The notes below the pieces were generated by a model that had not been told where the DNA came from, did not search any database, and saw only the letters and a program-made list of their open reading frames with translations. 8,993 nt of DNA, taken from Hyphomonas sp. (GTDB taxonomy: Bacteria; Pseudomonadota; Alphaproteobacteria; Caulobacterales; Hyphomonadaceae). The translations under genes were made by a program, and so were the position numbers. Where the stretch lies: assembly GCA_029287305.1 (NCBI GenBank), contig JARFRJ010000356.1:1-8993 (forward strand), written 5' to 3'. How positions within the stretch are numbered: the first letter of the stretch is position 1; each line of letters begins with the position of its first letter. Positions 1-7,623 of the stretch are shown here, in pieces.

Positions 1-7
1 ATTGTTC

Positions 8-41
8 GTCTCGTGGGCTCGGAGATGTGTATAAGAGACAG
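8..41 (+). other. Untrimmed Nextera (Tn5) sequencing adapter
   Basis: Positions 8-41 match the Illumina Nextera read-2 transposase adapter, and 23-41 are exactly the 19-bp Tn5 mosaic end AGATGTGTATAAGAGACAG. In one frame the adapter translates to MCIRDR, a familiar sign of adapter contamination in protein databases. Bases 1-7 would then be the tail of the i7 index (inference). None of positions 1-41 should be annotated as genomic; true sequence begins at about 42. The match is recalled from knowledge of the adapter sequence and is long enough that chance is not credible. Confidence 0.97.
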
Positions 42-754
42 ACACAGAGCTTATTGGACCGCAGACGCTAAGTGTGCCCACGGGCAATGTCAGAGCTTTA
101 CCCGATTATGCAGAGGGAAGCTGGTGGGTGCAGGATGTCAGTGCCAGCCTGCCCGGGCGCTTACTGGCGTTAAGCCCGGGCCAGACCGTGCTTGATTTTT
201 GTGCTGCGCCCGGCGGTAAGACAATGCAATTGGCCGATACTGGTGCCCATGTGATCGCCATAGATCGATCCGCCAAACGCCTTGAGCGGGTTCAGGAAAA
301 TCTGGACCGGACCCGGCTGGCATCGCGTGTCACCTGTCTGGCGATGGATGCCGAAAAATATATAGCGGACAGACCGATCGATGCTGTTCTTGTCGATGCC
401 CCCTGTTCAGCATTTGGAACCCTACGCCGTCATCCAGAAGGGGCCTGGATCAAACATGCCGAAGATATTGCCAATTACCCAAAAATGCAGACGCGTTTGC
501 TGAACGCAGCACTGGCCAAGGTGAAGCCCGGCGGAACTGTCATTTATTGTGTCTGTAGTCCTTTGCCCTCGGAAGGCAGGCATGTTATTGAAACCGCTCT
601 GAAATCCGGCAACTGCCGGAGAGATCCCGTCAAGCCTTTTGAAATATCCGGCTTTGAACATGCGCTGACCCAGGAGGGGGATGTATGGACGCTGCCGGGG
701 GGGCCATTCGCGCATGACATCTTTTTCACCGCCCGTCTGATAAAAACCGCCTAA
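42..754 (+). CDS. rsmB: 16S rRNA (cytosine-C5) methyltransferase RsmB, C-terminal part (5' partial)
   Basis: SAM-dependent methyltransferase of the RsmB/Sun (NOL1/NOP2) family, which in E. coli makes m5C967 in 16S rRNA. The reading frame is open from codon 44 onward with no stop back to the adapter junction, so the gene is cut at its 5' end; a GTG at 74 is not the true start. About 237 residues remain of a protein usually near 430, and the N-terminal NusB-like RNA-binding domain is missing. Visible motifs are the SAM-binding loop DFCAAPGGKT (codons 194-223), motif IV DAPCSAFGTLRRHPE with its Cys at 404-406, and motif VI YCVCSP with the presumed nucleophile Cys at 554-556. The C-terminus (LPGG then FFTARL) is normal. 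The F in PCSAFG, where T is usual, is a mild variation. A 111-bp gap separates it from rpe, and I see no clear terminator there. Confidence 0.93.
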
Positions 755-865
755 AACAGGTTTACCTTGCATTGATCTCCAGACTCGTCAGACTGATCCA
801 GTATTGCTTAGAACGTCTCTAATGACTGCCTTGTAATTTAAACAAATTCGCTATATGGCAGGTCT

Positions 866-1534
866 ATGATGCGTCCCTTGATCTCTCCATCCATATTGTC
901 AGCCGATTTTGCCTGTCTGGGCGCTGAAATTGAGGCGATCGATGCGGCGGGTGCGGATATGATCCATATGGATGTTATGGATGGCCATTATGTCCCAAAT
1001 TTGACCTTTGGGGCACCTGTCATCAAAAAGCTTCGAGCCTGCAGTCAAAAACCGTTTGATGTGCATTTAATGATTTCCAATCCAGCGCAGTATATTCACG
1101 CTTTTGCCGAAGCGGGCGCGGATTATCTGACCATTCATCCAGAAGCCGATCCACATGCGCACCGCACGCTGCAGGCGATCCGTCAGGCCGGGATGAAAGC
1201 GGGCATTGCGCTGAACCCATCCACCCCGACCGATCATGTCGATTATCTGCTCGACACGCTGGACCTTATTCTGGTGATGTCTGTCAATCCGGGCTTTGGC
1301 GGTCAAAGCTTTATTCATAATCAATTACAAAAAATCTCTGACTTACGCGACAGGATTGAAGCCAGTGGACAGGACATCATCCTGGAAGTAGATGGCGGGG
1401 TTACACCTGAAACCGCGCCGCTTGCTTTGTCTGCCGGAGCAACATCGCTTGTTGCAGGCACGGCTGTTTTTAAAGGGGGCAAATCAGCTTATGCGGATAA
1501 TATTGCCGCTTTGCGCGGAGGGCTGAAAGTCTGA
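866..1534 (+). CDS. rpe: Ribulose-phosphate 3-epimerase
   Basis: Cytoplasmic TIM-barrel enzyme interconverting D-ribulose 5-phosphate and D-xylulose 5-phosphate in the pentose phosphate pathway. The 222-residue length is typical of the family. Family signatures are complete: SPSILSADF near the start, HMDVMDGHYVPN (metal ligand H34, catalytic/metal D36), VHLM (H67), the phosphate-binding NPGFGGQSF loop (141-149) and EVDGGV (second catalytic Asp, D176). Two adjacent ATG codons occur at 866 and 869. The purine-rich GGCAGG at 857-862 lies 3 bases from the first and 6 from the second, so 869 may be the true start. It is followed 51 bp later by the heparinase-like gene on the same strand, so co-transcription is plausible. 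Confidence 0.96.
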   Translation: MMRPLISPSILSADFACLGAEIEAIDAAGADMIHMDVMDGHYVPNLTFGAPVIKKLRACSQKPFDVHLMISNPAQYIHAFAEAGADYLTIHPEADPHAHRTLQAIRQAGMKAGIALNPSTPTDHVDYLLDTLDLILVMSVNPGFGGQSFIHNQLQKISDLRDRIEASGQDIILEVDGGVTPETAPLALSAGATSLVAGTAVFKGGKSAYADNIAALRGGLKV

Positions 1535-1585
1535 ACCCATGGAGCCAATCATTGAATTTTCAAAAAAACATCAGGGCTCGCGATC

Positions 1586-3310
1586 ATGACAGCGCAGATC
1601 AGAAAAGCTGAGCCCGAGCAAAATGCCTCAAAAGATGCCGCCCGCTGGAAACGCTTTTCCGGTACGCTTGGGCAACCCGCAAAGCCGCTGAGCACGGAAG
1701 AAAGCGCCCGTGCAGAGGCAGATGTCAAACCCTTTGCCGCCTATTTGAAAGCTCTTATCCCGCCCGATCCCTTGCGCAGTGATGCGATTATCGAGGATCG
1801 CTGGCGTATCGGGCATGAGCGCTTGCAATTGAGCAATGGTGCCCCGCCCTGGTCTGTGCCGCCGCCCTCTCATCATTTTGCAGACAGAGTTCATCGTTTT
1901 GACTGGCTGAAAGATATGATTGCGCACAGCGATGCGGGCCTGAACCGGGCCTGCGCCATTGTCGATGACTGGACCGAGCATTTTGGTCAATTTCACGCCT
2001 TTTTCTGGCGTCTGGACCCGCTCACCTCACGCGTCTGGAATTGGCTTTTAGCCGGGAGACATCTCTTCCAGACTGGCACCGATGCCGCCCGTCAAAGCCG
2101 CCTAGATGCCCTGCATCAGCAAATTCTCTATATGCAGAAAACGCTGCATATTTGCACTGATCCGGAGGTTTTATGGCGGGCAGGCTGTATCAATCTGGCC
2201 TATGCTTTGGTGCAAGAAGATCAGCCGAGCCTAAAAAGCGCCCTGAAAGCTTTTGAAGCGCTGACAGACGACCAATTGCTGGCCGATGGCGGCCATATAT
2301 CAAGATCACCGCAAACCCTGCTTTTATGCCTAGCAGATATGCTCGTCCTTCAGGACTTGCTGAAACAGGTCAATATTGAGTGTCCTGAGTTTATGCAAAA
2401 ATGGATTATGCGGATGGCCGCTATGGTCAATTTCTTTAAATTGCACGATGGCGCACTGGCTGTCTTCAACAATGGGTCAGAAACGCGCATGGAAGGGGTC
2501 GATGCCGTCCTGAAAGCCTCTGGGCAAACCCCGCGAAATTTCATGTTCACCATAAAATCTGGTTTTCACAAATTGCGTAAGGAAAAGCTGACTTTAATGC
2601 TGGATTGTGGCACCGCTCCCCCGGCACCGTATGCGACAAAGGCCCATGCAGGCCCGCTTGGATTTGAATTTACCGACGGGACCGCGCGTATTGTCACCTC
2701 ATCCGGTTTCTCACCAGAGGCAAATTTGGAATGGCAGGCCGCCTCTAGGCGAACCATTGCACATTCTACGCTTAGCCTGTCGGGGCGCGATGCGGTGACC
2801 TTTAAAACCTGCGAAACTTCCCAGCTTCTCTATCCGGCAGGCCCCGTTGATCTTGTCGCCAAACGTATGGAGGAGGAAAGCAAGGTTTGGCTGGAAGCTC
2901 AGCATAGCGGCTTTAAAGAGAAATATGGCCTGATACATAAACGGCGTTTATCTGTCTCTGCTTCTGGCACGTGTCTGAACGGCGAAGATTCTCTCGTTCG
3001 ACCAGTCGCTTCAGAGCTTGATGAAGACGGGAAATTTATCGGTTTTACCCTGCGCTTTCATCTCCACCCGACCGTCAGCGCGATTAAAGATAATGATAAA
3101 ATCTATCTGCGATGCGAAAATAATGCGATTTGGCGGTTCACAAGCTCGCATGACGGGCTTCAGCTTGAAAACGCCTATTATCTCGGGCGGGGGGTTCCAG
3201 AAAAATCCAAACAAATCCTGATCACCGGCCGGGCCGACCCGAACTCTGACGGAACAGATCCGAGCAATCAGATTCAATGGACCTTTGAACGCAACGGATC
3301 TGTGTCATGA
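1586..3310 (+). CDS. Heparinase II/III family protein
   Basis: A 574-residue protein of the bacterial heparinase II/III-like family, whose characterised members are polysaccharide lyases acting on uronic-acid-containing glycans. The N-terminal part (about 1-330) is alpha-helical and Trp-rich (HRFDWLKDM, WTEHF, VWNWLL), as expected of the (alpha/alpha) toroid. The C-terminal part (about 335-570) carries the family beta-sandwich signature: LMLDCGTAPPAP, AHAGPLGFEF around H354, EWQAASRRTIAHSTLSL around H393. No signal peptide is evident, so periplasmic location is doubtful, and the substrate of this alphaproteobacterial subgroup is not known to me. AGGG at 1573-1576 lies 9 bases before the ATG. 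The stop overlaps the start of the next gene (ATGA), implying translational coupling to the CapD-like sugar-nucleotide enzyme. This family is often found between rsmB and purH in Alphaproteobacteria (recalled). Confidence 0.88.
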   Translation: MTAQIRKAEPEQNASKDAARWKRFSGTLGQPAKPLSTEESARAEADVKPFAAYLKALIPPDPLRSDAIIEDRWRIGHERLQLSNGAPPWSVPPPSHHFADRVHRFDWLKDMIAHSDAGLNRACAIVDDWTEHFGQFHAFFWRLDPLTSRVWNWLLAGRHLFQTGTDAARQSRLDALHQQILYMQKTLHICTDPEVLWRAGCINLAYALVQEDQPSLKSALKAFEALTDDQLLADGGHISRSPQTLLLCLADMLVLQDLLKQVNIECPEFMQKWIMRMAAMVNFFKLHDGALAVFNNGSETRMEGVDAVLKASGQTPRNFMFTIKSGFHKLRKEKLTLMLDCGTAPPAPYATKAHAGPLGFEFTDGTARIVTSSGFSPEANLEWQAASRRTIAHSTLSLSGRDAVTFKTCETSQLLYPAGPVDLVAKRMEEESKVWLEAQHSGFKEKYGLIHKRRLSVSASGTCLNGEDSLVRPVASELDEDGKFIGFTLRFHLHPTVSAIKDNDKIYLRCENNAIWRFTSSHDGLQLENAYYLGRGVPEKSKQILITGRADPNSDGTDPSNQIQWTFERNGSVS

Positions 3311-5220
3311 CACCGCAAATTCAAGCCCGCCGCGCCATCGCGCTCACCCTAGGATATGATATCCTTGTTGCTGGCCTGTCCATGCTGCTCGCCTTAGAGG
3401 CCCGCTGGCGAATATTTGGAGATTATGGCGCCCGCCCCTTTCCAGATGAAATGCTTCTAATTGCCAGCTCTGTTTTTGCTGTATCCGCAGCCCTTTCCTT
3501 TTTTATACTGAAAATACATAATCAAGTCTGGCGACACCTTGGCTGGCCAGATGCCTTGCGCATTCTATATGCTGCAATATTGGCCGTCCTTATTTTTCTG
3601 CCGATTATTGTGATTTGGAACGGTCTGGCCGGGTTTCCCCGATCCTCGCTTTTTCTGTCTATCCCGATCTGGCTGCTCTTCCTGTTTGCCGGGCGCATGC
3701 TCTCCTTGACGCGCTCGACCAGCCGACCCTTGCAAGTTTTTAAAAGGCGTCGAATTTCTGCCCCTTCCGTCATTCTGGTCGGCAATGAAGATAGCCTCGT
3801 CAATACATTGCGGGATCTGGAAAATGAGCCGGGCGGGTCCAGTCTCAGAGTTTTAGGTCTGATTGAAACCGGTAGATTAACCATTGGACGGTCCCTGCGC
3901 GGTATCACGATTTATGGCGGGCCGGATAAAATTGGCCAGACACTTGATCTTTTACAGGCCCGTTATGGGGCTTATCCATGGGTCGCCGCCGTCGGCGATG
4001 GCCGCTCACGCGTCGTGATGCGGCAAATTCTAGAAATGACCTCCGCGCGCAATAGTGAGGTCATGTCGCTTGGCAATGGCTCTAACCGAACCGTTCTGGA
4101 ACCTGTCCGTCCTGAATTTCTGCTCGGTCGACGCACCCAGACCAGAGACACAAAGCCTCTTAAGAGCCTTATTGAAGATAAGCATATCTTGATTACGGGC
4201 GCAGGCGGAACAATCGGATCAGAACTGGTGCGACAAAGTGCTGGGTGTCGTCCGGCCCATATTACCCTGCTCGATTCCTCTGAATACAATCTGTACAAGA
4301 TTGACCTGTATTTGCGTACAGAATTTCCCCACATCACGCTGACAAGTTTGCTCGCTGATATTCGCGACCAGGCATCCATGAACCGTATTATGGCGACAGC
4401 CAAGCCGGATATTGTCATCCATGCAGCGGCTTTGAAACATGTCCCGCTCATGGAGATGAACCCTTGTGAAGCCGTTCTGACCAATGCCTATGGCGCTTTG
4501 AATGTTGCCAAAGCGGCCAGTGAAAATTCGGTTCAGCATTTCGTTCTAATCTCAACAGATAAAGCCGTCGAGCCTGACAATGTGATGGGATCGACAAAAC
4601 GTCTGGCCGAATTATTGACCCATCATATCTCCGCTGAGAGTGCGATGTCAGCCGCCCTAGTGCGCTTTGGCAATGTGCTTGGTTCATCCGGATCGGTTAT
4701 CCCGCTATTTGAGAGCCAGATTGATAGGGGCGGGCCGGTGACCGTCACACATCCGGAAATTACGCGTTTTTTCATGACGCTTGAAGAGGCTGCCTATCTG
4801 GTTTTACAGGCCGCCGCGCTGAGTACAGAAAATACTCATTGTGCCACATATGTGCTAGATATGGGCGAGCCTGTGAGCATATTGAGGCTTGCCAGATCCA
4901 TGATCCGGTTAAAAGGCTTTGTCCCGGATGAAGAGATCAAAATCATATTCACGGGCCTGCGCCCCGGCGACAAGCTTTATGAAAGCCTAACCTATGCCGA
5001 TGAAGCGCTGGAGCCGACCCTGATTTCAGGTATTCAACATGTCCAGACCGAACATATCGGCACACCAGAGATGGAAGCGGCTTCAAAGGCGGTTTTTGAA
5101 GCGGCTGAAGCCCGTAATGTGGTCAAGACTCTCTATAGGCTGAACCGTTTGGTGCAAAAATCTGATAAATTGAGGGCGGACAGCGCACGCGAATCGCGTC
5201 AAATCCTAGATACTTTCTAG
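3307..5220 (+). CDS. Membrane-anchored CapD/FlaA1-type nucleoside-diphosphate sugar dehydratase/epimerase
   Basis: A 637-residue polysaccharide biosynthesis protein of the CapD/PglF/WbpM class, which acts on UDP-GlcNAc-type sugars (4,6-dehydration, with epimerisation in some members). Four hydrophobic segments at about residues 12-31, 49-69, 85-105 and 111-132 anchor it in the inner membrane. A first Rossmann-like, CoA-binding-type region covers about 150-280. The catalytic extended-SDR domain starts with the NAD(P) loop TGAGGTIGSE (297-306), followed by HAAALKHVPLME and STDKAVEP (D418, K419). The usual SDR YxxxK is MGSTK (M427, K431), the normal state in this dehydratase class. The start overlaps the heparinase stop by 4 bases (ATGA), so the two are probably translated together and may act on one glycan. 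purH follows after 53 bp. Substrate and product stereochemistry cannot be read from the sequence. Confidence 0.92.
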   Translation: MTPQIQARRAIALTLGYDILVAGLSMLLALEARWRIFGDYGARPFPDEMLLIASSVFAVSAALSFFILKIHNQVWRHLGWPDALRILYAAILAVLIFLPIIVIWNGLAGFPRSSLFLSIPIWLLFLFAGRMLSLTRSTSRPLQVFKRRRISAPSVILVGNEDSLVNTLRDLENEPGGSSLRVLGLIETGRLTIGRSLRGITIYGGPDKIGQTLDLLQARYGAYPWVAAVGDGRSRVVMRQILEMTSARNSEVMSLGNGSNRTVLEPVRPEFLLGRRTQTRDTKPLKSLIEDKHILITGAGGTIGSELVRQSAGCRPAHITLLDSSEYNLYKIDLYLRTEFPHITLTSLLADIRDQASMNRIMATAKPDIVIHAAALKHVPLMEMNPCEAVLTNAYGALNVAKAASENSVQHFVLISTDKAVEPDNVMGSTKRLAELLTHHISAESAMSAALVRFGNVLGSSGSVIPLFESQIDRGGPVTVTHPEITRFFMTLEEAAYLVLQAAALSTENTHCATYVLDMGEPVSILRLARSMIRLKGFVPDEEIKIIFTGLRPGDKLYESLTYADEALEPTLISGIQHVQTEHIGTPEMEAASKAVFEAAEARNVVKTLYRLNRLVQKSDKLRADSARESRQILDTF

Positions 5221-5257
5221 ACCCTGTTCCATAAGGTCATCATATTTCCTAAAGCGT

Positions 5258-5264
5258 TAAGGAG
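5258..5264 (+). promoter_or_regulatory. Strong ribosome binding site fixing the purH GTG start
   Basis: TAAGGAG, nearly full anti-Shine-Dalgarno complementarity, lies 9 bases before the GTG at 5274. This is the best ribosome binding site among the plus-strand genes here, and it decides the non-ATG start for purH. Confidence 0.75.
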
Positions 5265-5273
5265 TATCCCCAA

Positions 5274-6863
5274 GTGTCACAGTCCTATGTGCCAATTAAA
5301 CGAGCCTTGATTTCTGTTTCTGACAAGTCAGGCCTGCTTCAGCGTGCCAGAATATTGGCCGAACAGGGTATTGAACTGATCTCAACCGGCGGCACAGCGA
5401 AAACCCTGAAAGCTGGCGGCCTAACCGTGCGGGATGTGTCTGAGCTGACCGAGTTTCCGGAAATGATGGATGGACGGGTGAAAACCCTGCACCCTGCAAT
5501 TCATGGTGGCCTGCTATACCTGCGTGATGAAGCCAGCCATATTGAAGCAGCCCAGGCGCATAATATTGCACCGATTGATCTGGTTTATATCAATCTTTAC
5601 CCGTTTGAGAAAACCGTCGCGGCAGGCGAGGATTTTGAGACCTGTATTGAGAACATTGATATTGGCGGACCAGCCATGCTGCGGGCGGCCGCCAAAAATC
5701 ACCGTTTTGTCGCAAGCTGTACGCAGGCGGAGGATCTGGATCGCGTATTGGAAAGCCTGCAAACCCATAAGGGGTGTACGAGCTTAGACTTGCGCAAACG
5801 TTTGGCGGCCAATACCTATGCCCGTACAGCCGCTTATGATAGCGTCATATCCCGCTGGTATGCCGATCAATTGGATATAAGTGCCCCGCCCTTGATCACC
5901 CTTGGCGGCACACTTCACTCAGAGCTACGTTATGGCGAAAACCCGCATCAAAGCGCCGCCCTTTATTATACCGGAGACGATCGGCCCGGCATCGCCAATG
6001 CACAGCAAATTCAAGGCAAGGCGCTCTCCTATAACAATATGAATGATACCGATGCAGCTTTTGAGCTTATCGGCGAATTTGGCGTAGAACAGCCAAGTGT
6101 AGCGATCATCAAACATGCCAATCCGTGCGGTGTTGCCATGGGAAAGACACTGCTGGAAGCGTATGAAAAAGCGCTCGCCTGCGACAGTACATCGGCCTTT
6201 GGCGGCATTGTCGCCTTAAACCAGACGATCGACGCAAAGGCCGCCGAAGCGATCACAAAAATCTTTACAGAAGTTGTGATCGCACCGGATGCAGACCCGG
6301 ACGCTTTGGAAATATTTGCCAAGAAGAAGAATTTACGCCTCCTCTTGACCCATGGCGTACCAGACCCAAAAGCAGATGGCTTGACCGCCAAAACCATTGC
6401 TGGCGGCTTGCTGGTTCAGTCACGCGATTCTGGCTTTATTACAGAACAGGATTTAATTTGCGTCACCCGGAAACAGCCAATGCCTGATCAAATTGAGGAT
6501 ATGCTGTTTGCTTGGCGGGTCGCCAAACATGTCAAATCAAACACAATCGTCTATGCCAAACAAGGCGCGACAGTTGGCATTGGGGCCGGACAAATGAGCC
6601 GGATTGATGCCGCCCATATTGCCGCTTTAAAAGCCGAGGACGCCGCCAGAATCCATAATTGGTCAGAACCTCGAACCCGAAATTGCGTTGCCGCCTCGGA
6701 TGCATTCTTTCCTTTCCCGGATGGTTTGCTGAAAGCCGCTAAAGCTGGCGCAAGCGCGATTATACAGCCGGGCGGATCGATCCGGGACAAGGATGTCATC
6801 GCCGCCGCCGATGAAGCGGGTCTGGTAATGATGCTTACAGGGCAAAGACATTTCAGACATTAG
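5274..6863 (+). CDS. purH: Bifunctional AICAR transformylase / IMP cyclohydrolase
   Basis: Catalyses the last two steps of de novo purine synthesis: formylation of AICAR with 10-formyl-THF, then cyclisation of FAICAR to IMP. The 529-residue length is normal. The N-terminal MGS-like cyclohydrolase domain (about 1-200) shows [50 protein letters not shown] and [16 protein letters not shown]. The C-terminal transformylase domain shows [21 protein letters not shown], the catalytic Lys-His pair in IKHANPCG (K280, H281), [10 protein letters not shown] and [12 protein letters not shown], and ends in the canonical GQRHFRH. The GTG start is set by TAAGGAG at 5258-5264. It lies 53 bp after the CapD-like gene, on the same strand. 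No conventional U-tract terminator follows; a GC-rich tandem repeat able to form hairpins begins 29 bp after the stop. Confidence 0.98.
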   Translation: MSQSYVPIKRALISVSDKSGLLQRARILAEQGIELISTGGTAKTLKAGGLTVRDVSELTEFPEMMDGRVKTLHPAIHGGLLYLRDEASHIEAAQAHNIAPIDLVYINLYPFEKTVAAGEDFETCIENIDIGGPAMLRAAAKNHRFVASCTQAEDLDRVLESLQTHKGCTSLDLRKRLAANTYARTAAYDSVISRWYADQLDISAPPLITLGGTLHSELRYGENPHQSAALYYTGDDRPGIANAQQIQGKALSYNNMNDTDAAFELIGEFGVEQPSVAIIKHANPCGVAMGKTLLEAYEKALACDSTSAFGGIVALNQTIDAKAAEAITKIFTEVVIAPDADPDALEIFAKKKNLRLLLTHGVPDPKADGLTAKTIAGGLLVQSRDSGFITEQDLICVTRKQPMPDQIEDMLFAWRVAKHVKSNTIVYAKQGATVGIGAGQMSRIDAAHIAALKAEDAARIHNWSEPRTRNCVAASDAFFPFPDGLLKAAKAGASAIIQPGGSIRDKDVIAAADEAGLVMMLTGQRHFRH

Positions 6864-6892
6864 CGCGTATCCGAGCTAAAATAGGTCCGTTT

Positions 6893-6962
6893 GAGCAGCG
6901 CGACGAGCAGCGCGACGAGTAGCGAGCCGGGCAGCGCGCCGGGCAGCGCGCCGGGCAGCGCA
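6893..6962. repeat. 12-bp GC-rich tandem repeat behind purH, about 5.8 copies
   Basis: Direct reading gives units GAGCAGCGCGAC (6893, 6905), GAGTAGCGAGCC (6917), GGGCAGCGCGCC (6929, 6941) and a partial GGGCAGCGCA (6953-6962). There are two sub-families of near-identical units joined by a diverged middle copy, the expected result of slippage. The unit is a multiple of three but is not in the purH frame, and its in-phase reading has a stop (TAG) in the third unit, so it is probably not coding. Neighbouring copies can pair: GCGCGC at 6934-6939 with GCGCGC at 6946-6951 around a 6-base loop. This could stabilise or end the purH mRNA (inference). Confidence 0.9.
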
Positions 6963-7061
6963 ATAATAAGAGTTTAAAGCGTTAAGGCACGCCCAAAAGA
7001 AACAGATATGCTTCAGGGCATGTAACTTTGTGCCTAGCTAAAGCTGGGAAATATTTATCAA
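6963..7061. other. Convergent intergenic region, no gene seen
   Basis: The stretch lies between the purH tail repeat and the stop of the minus-strand gene. I see no ORF with a start signal and no good intrinsic terminator. There is a weak nested dyad: GGCAC (6986-6990) with GTGCC (7030-7034), enclosing ATGC (7008-7011) with GCAT (7018-7021). It has no T-tract on either strand. Position 6975-6987 repeats the 13 bases TAAAGCGTTAAGG found in front of purH. Confidence 0.4.
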
Positions 7062-7466
7062 TTACCATTCCATGCCCAGTGTCTTTTTCATCCAATCGGA
7101 AAAATTCGTGGGCTTTTCCAAAGATTTTGGGTCCAGTGAGCCATAGGCTAGGATCGGGCCCTTGGCCATTTCCAGACGTATGCCACTTAATTTTTGGTGC
7201 GAGCTGAACCAATGCGCCGCATCGGCAATCGGATCAATAATGAACATGATCTGATCCCCGCCCCGTCCTTCATCATCACGGCCAAAAACAAGGCCATAGA
7301 CATTTTCCCGGCCTGTAAAACCACGACTAACCGCTTGCGAGCGTCCATCTAAAAGCACTTCATCATAGAAAAAGCGCCGCCGCCATTGGAGAATATGCAT
7401 TTTAGCTCCATTCAGAACTTTGATATCAACCTCATTCGCTGTCAGTCTGACAATTTCTGCCTGCAT
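7062..7466 (-). CDS. Hypothetical protein, 134 residues, beta-rich, cytoplasmic
   Basis: I do not recognise this protein. It has no signal peptide, no membrane segment and no cysteine. The pattern of alternating hydrophobic stretches (EIVRL, VDIKVL, MHILQWRRRFFYDEVLLDG, VYGLVFG, DQIMFIIDP, IRLEMAKGPILAYG) suggests a small beta-sheet fold followed by a short helical tail ending in DWMKKTLGMEW. That it is a real gene is supported by AGGAG on the minus strand (complement of 7473-7477) 6 bases before the ATG, and by a plausible promoter further upstream. Convergent with purH and divergent from arsC across 143 bp, it may share control with arsC, but nothing in the protein suggests arsenic chemistry or DNA binding. 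Confidence 0.78.
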   Translation of the reverse strand: MQAEIVRLTANEVDIKVLNGAKMHILQWRRRFFYDEVLLDGRSQAVSRGFTGRENVYGLVFGRDDEGRGGDQIMFIIDPIADAAHWFSSHQKLSGIRLEMAKGPILAYGSLDPKSLEKPTNFSDWMKKTLGMEW

Positions 7467-7485
7467 GGTGCTCTCCTATTTATGT

Positions 7486-7623
7486 ACTTATTGAATAACA
7501 ATAATAATTAAGGAGCCTACTTGCAAGCCAGGAAGGTTAAATAAATCATAATCACTTATTGAGCCTCGGTTCATATTGCGCATAAAGCGCGATAGCGTTA
7601 TGAAAACTTATGAATATACTTAT
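7486..7623 (+). promoter_or_regulatory. Divergent intergenic control region with four ACTTAT motifs
   Basis: The gap between the minus-strand hypothetical gene and arsC is clearly more AT-rich than its flanks and is the obvious place for control of both. ACTTAT occurs four times in the same orientation, at 7486, 7554, 7606 and 7618; the first two extend to ACTTATTGA, and the last two overlap the arsC start. A bulged dyad, CATAAAGCGC (7581-7590) with GCGTTATG (7595-7602), sits just before arsC. These may be regulator sites, but no known operator is matched. Confidence 0.25.
7498..7526 (-). promoter_or_regulatory. Candidate sigma70-type promoter for the 134-residue minus-strand gene
   Basis: On the minus strand, TTGCAA (7521-7526) as -35 and TATTGT (complement of 7498-7503) as -10 are separated by exactly 17 bases. 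Each matches 4 of 6 consensus positions. Transcription would start near 7490, giving a short leader that carries the AGGAG ribosome site. AT-rich intergenic DNA yields such matches by chance fairly often. Confidence 0.35.

Noticed and set aside
13..195. 60-residue plus-strand ORF beginning inside the adapter
   Set aside because: Its first residues are translated adapter, and the rest overlaps rsmB in the wrong frame.
780..865. Promoter in the rsmB-rpe gap
   Set aside because: TTGTAA (831-836) and TATATG (852-857) are only 15 bases apart and poor matches; other hexamer pairs have worse spacing.
3972..4484. 170-residue minus-strand ORF inside the CapD-like gene
   Set aside because: It lies wholly antisense to a well-conserved gene, shows no recognisable motifs, and such shadows are common in this base composition.
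4585..4599. Loss of the catalytic Tyr in the CapD-like SDR domain
   Set aside because: Met in the MxxxK position is normal for the large UDP-sugar 4,6-dehydratases of this class, so it is not a defect.
5221..5273. ZTP or purine riboswitch before purH
   Set aside because: The 53-bp gap is too short and shows no conserved riboswitch core; purH seems to be read from the upstream gene.
6893..6962. CRISPR-like array
   Set aside because: Units are 12 bp head to tail with no spacers, so it is a simple tandem repeat.
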